Of a stretch of DNA of 15,186 nt, positions 13,262 to 15,186 are shown piece by piece. The notes beneath the pieces were generated by a model. That model had not been told where the DNA came from. It made no database searches and was given only the letters and a program-made list of their open reading frames with translations. This DNA comes from Rhodospirillaceae bacterium (GTDB lineage Bacteria > Pseudomonadota > Alphaproteobacteria > MPNO01 > UBA2964). The stretch lies in contig JABJKO010000012.1 in assembly GCA_018660305.1 (NCBI GenBank), positions 1 through 15,186 of the forward strand, given 5' to 3'. A program made the translations under genes and the position numbers. The first letter of the stretch is position 1, and every line of letters begins with the position of its first letter.

Positions 13262-14140
13262 CTAAGATTTCTTCCCGTTAATCACGCCGTAGACGTTGCA
13301 GGCGATACCCGTCGCTTCAAAACCGTCCTGGCCCGTCGCCTGTGCGATGGCGAACATCTGGGAGGCGAGGCTGACAAACGGCATGGGGACTTCCATCTCG
13401 CGCGCCATATCCAGCCCGAAGCCCACGTCCTTTGGCATCCACGACTTGCGCGGCTTGTAGTCACCACTCACTACTTTTCCCATGATGTTCCGGGTTGCCA
13501 CACAATCCTGCTGAGAGCTCTCCATAATTTTCTGGAATGTGCCCTCGTCCAGACCGCCCTTGCCGAGCCAGGAGCAGACCTCGATGAGGCTCATGTGCTG
13601 TACAGCGGCCAGCATCGCCATGGCGTTCTTGACGAGCTTGGCGTTGCCGAGTTCCCCGACATGAAGGATAGATTTTGCCATGGGCTCGAATATGGGCTGA
13701 TACTCGTCGAACAAGGCCTTGGAGCCCGAAAGCCACAGCGCCAGGTTCCCGGCCGCCGCCACCTCCTCCACACCGCCGGCACCGGCATCGACGATTGTCC
13801 AGCCCGTTTGTTTGAGCTCCTCGCTGACGCCGACGATGGTCGCTTTGTCGATGCTGCTGAAATCGATCCAAACTTTCGCGCCACTGGTCGCCTCGGCGAG
13901 GCCACCCTTGCGGAGACCGACAGCCTTGACGGCATCGTTATTCGGCAGCATCGAGAGCACGAGGTCACACGATTCGGCGACGGCTTTGGGGGAGTCCGCG
14001 AACTCTGCGCCCTGGTCCTCCAGTCCCTTGGCCTGCGCGCGATTGAGATCGTTTACCACCAGGCGGTAGCCCGCCTTGATCAAATTGGCCGCCATACCGC
14101 TGCCCATGCCACCGGTGCCGATGAATCCCAGGGTCTTCAT
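13262..14140 (-). CDS. 3-Hydroxyisobutyrate dehydrogenase-family oxidoreductase
   Basis: A 292-residue NAD(P)-dependent beta-hydroxyacid dehydrogenase. The Rossmann motif GFIGTGGMGSGMAANL (5-20) is intact, followed by an acidic D31 at the end of the second strand. Then come VLSMLPNNDAV and the WIDFSSIDKAT region. The catalytic lysine is K168 in GELGNAKLVKNAM, although the loop before it is shorter than the usual GSGxAAKLxNN. The substrate motif DAPVSGG is replaced by DAGAGGVEEVAAAG, so the substrate probably differs from 3-hydroxyisobutyrate or tartronate semialdehyde. GAGGGAG lies about nine bases before ATG 14140. It follows the SUMF1-like gene on the same strand after a 112-base gap. The gene may belong to acyl or branched-chain metabolism, but the window does not show which. 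Confidence 0.93.
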   Translation of the reverse strand: MKTLGFIGTGGMGSGMAANLIKAGYRLVVNDLNRAQAKGLEDQGAEFADSPKAVAESCDLVLSMLPNNDAVKAVGLRKGGLAEATSGAKVWIDFSSIDKATIVGVSEELKQTGWTIVDAGAGGVEEVAAAGNLALWLSGSKALFDEYQPIFEPMAKSILHVGELGNAKLVKNAMAMLAAVQHMSLIEVCSWLGKGGLDEGTFQKIMESSQQDCVATRNIMGKVVSGDYKPRKSWMPKDVGFGLDMAREMEVPMPFVSLASQMFAIAQATGQDGFEATGIACNVYGVINGKKS

Positions 14141-14252
14141 GCCGCATACTCCCTCAATTGTTGCTCAACATGTGGCGAGTGTACTGCGTTGAAGCCTGGA
14201 GCGAAAATGTCTCTTGTGGGTCGTTAGGTCTTGCCCGGTTTCAGTGAACAGC

Positions 14253-15089
14253 TCAAAAAGTTCCGGCTGGGATTGAGCTGGCCCTCACCCCCCCCTCCCC
14301 GGCGCAGCGGAAGCCGACCATGTCGAGGCTGAAATGGGGGCGGTTGCCGTGGCGGTAGCTGACCCGCAGGCAATAGGGATTGTTGCCCCAGCCGCCGCCC
14401 CGGATGGCCACCTCCCAGGGCCGGTCGGGGAACATATCCGACGTCAGCTCCCACACATTGCCGGCCATATCCTGTATGCCGTAGGGCGAAACCCCTGCCG
14501 GAAACCGGCCGACGGGTGCGGTTTTGACGTAGCCATCCGCCCCGTCATTGCCGCAGCAAGCGACGCTGCCGAAGTTCGCCCGGAAGGGCGCTGTCTGGGT
14601 CGGCGCCTCGTTGCCCCACGGATAGCGCCTGCCATCGGTGCCGCGGGCGGCGAACTCCCATTCCGCTTCGGTGGGCAGACGCAGCCCGCGCCAGGCGCAA
14701 TAGGCCGTCGCGTCGCGGGCCGACACCTGCACAACCGGGTGGTCGCCGCGGTCTTTGATTGAATCGTCCGGCCCGTGGGGATGGCGCCAGTCGGCGCCGT
14801 TGCGCTCCAGCCAGCGTCCCGCCGGCCATACCCAGCCCCATCCCTTGCGCTCGGCATCGGTGCGATGGCCGGTTGCGGTGACAAAGGCGGCGAAGGCGTT
14901 GTTGGTAACCTCGGTGCGCATCAGGCGGAACGGCGCCACCGTCACGGGTTTGGGGGCCTCGTTGGCATCGCCCTTGGTATCTCCCATGACAAAGCTGCCG
15001 CCGGGGATGGCGATCAGATCCATCGCCGCGGTGGCAGGAGACAGGCCCAACAGGCCTAAAAACAGAAACATCGTTCTCCGGCTTCCCAT
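14253..15089 (-). CDS. Secreted formylglycine-generating-enzyme-family (SUMF1) protein
   Basis: A 278-residue protein with a probable Sec signal peptide (residues 1-22, [19 protein letters not shown]), then a complete FGE-sulfatase domain: [94 protein letters not shown] and MVGFRCA. True FGEs oxidise a sulfatase cysteine to formylglycine with two active-site cysteines five residues apart. Here the first is present (C240), but the residue five later is Y245. Activity as an FGE is therefore doubtful, and a structural or ligand-binding role is possible. No sulfatase gene is in view. ATG 15089 gives an n-region with RR; M7 with GGAG upstream is an alternative start. Confidence 0.9.
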   Translation of the reverse strand: MGSRRTMFLFLGLLGLSPATAAMDLIAIPGGSFVMGDTKGDANEAPKPVTVAPFRLMRTEVTNNAFAAFVTATGHRTDAERKGWGWVWPAGRWLERNGADWRHPHGPDDSIKDRGDHPVVQVSARDATAYCAWRGLRLPTEAEWEFAARGTDGRRYPWGNEAPTQTAPFRANFGSVACCGNDGADGYVKTAPVGRFPAGVSPYGIQDMAGNVWELTSDMFPDRPWEVAIRGGGWGNNPYCLRVSYRHGNRPHFSLDMVGFRCAGEGGVRASSIPAGTF

Positions 15090-15186
15090 GACTTCATGCT
15101 AGGTCGCAGCCTTCAGCCGGTCCATGCGAATAGGGAACGATCAAGGCTTTTTGATAATGCGCGAAAAGATTACACTCGCGCGGTCA
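15090..15186. other. Window edge upstream of the SUMF1-like gene
   Basis: No gene fits in these 97 bases. They should contain the promoter of the secreted SUMF1-like protein, but I see no convincing -35/-10 pair. Confidence 0.3.

Noticed and set aside
14287..14299. C-rich run near the end of the SUMF1-like gene
   Set aside because: It lies inside the coding frame as Gly/Glu codons (GEGGV) and does not break it; possible sequencing risk only.
1..15186. CRISPR array, prophage genes or integrase
   Set aside because: No regularly spaced repeats and no phage structural or recombinase-like protein was found in any frame.

Overview
The window is GC-rich and carries a hemC-hemD-mic60-hemY cluster divergent from tsaD. 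That arrangement, with a mitofilin/Mic60 homologue between hemD and hemY, is typical of Alphaproteobacteria; a Rhodospirillales-like lineage is my best guess. I cannot name a genus from sequence alone.

Layout. Positions 1-538 hold no convincing gene. A complete tRNA-Thr(CGT) with encoded CCA lies at 539-614 on the minus strand. Positions 677-5197 are a tightly packed minus-strand operon, hemC > hemD > mic60-like > hemY, with 4-base stop/start overlaps at the last two junctions. tsaD (5290-6348, plus) diverges from hemC. These are core genes: two tetrapyrrole-synthesis enzymes, two membrane proteins that travel with them, and the tRNA t6A-modification enzyme.

After tsaD the character changes. 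From 6349 to about 13182 there are accessory genes in mixed orientations with long spacers: a DUF1399/TIGR04222-like membrane protein, a TauD/TfdA-type 2-oxoglutarate dioxygenase, a TPR plus protein-arginine-methyltransferase-like protein, two LigF-like glutathione transferases, and a Rieske (VanA-like) oxygenase between the GSTs. The block is bracketed and subdivided by copies of the 3' end of tsaD (6303-6348, 7241-7272, 13183-13228). It also contains the 3' half of a class II tRNA, probably tRNA-Leu(TAA), fused to the end of the dioxygenase gene. These marks suggest that accessory DNA entered by site-specific integration into gene 3' ends, although no integrase remains here. Beyond the third tsaD tail come a 3-hydroxyisobutyrate-dehydrogenase-family gene and a secreted formylglycine-generating-enzyme-family protein, both on the minus strand.

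How the genes may work together. The GST/Rieske trio, with a dioxygenase from a family that includes ether-cleaving enzymes, would fit catabolism of aryl ethers or methoxylated aromatics; this is inference from family membership. The most notable single genes are the bacterial PRMT-like protein, which keeps the double-E loop and an HW motif, and the alphaproteobacterial Mic60. No CRISPR array, phage module or intact insertion sequence was found.
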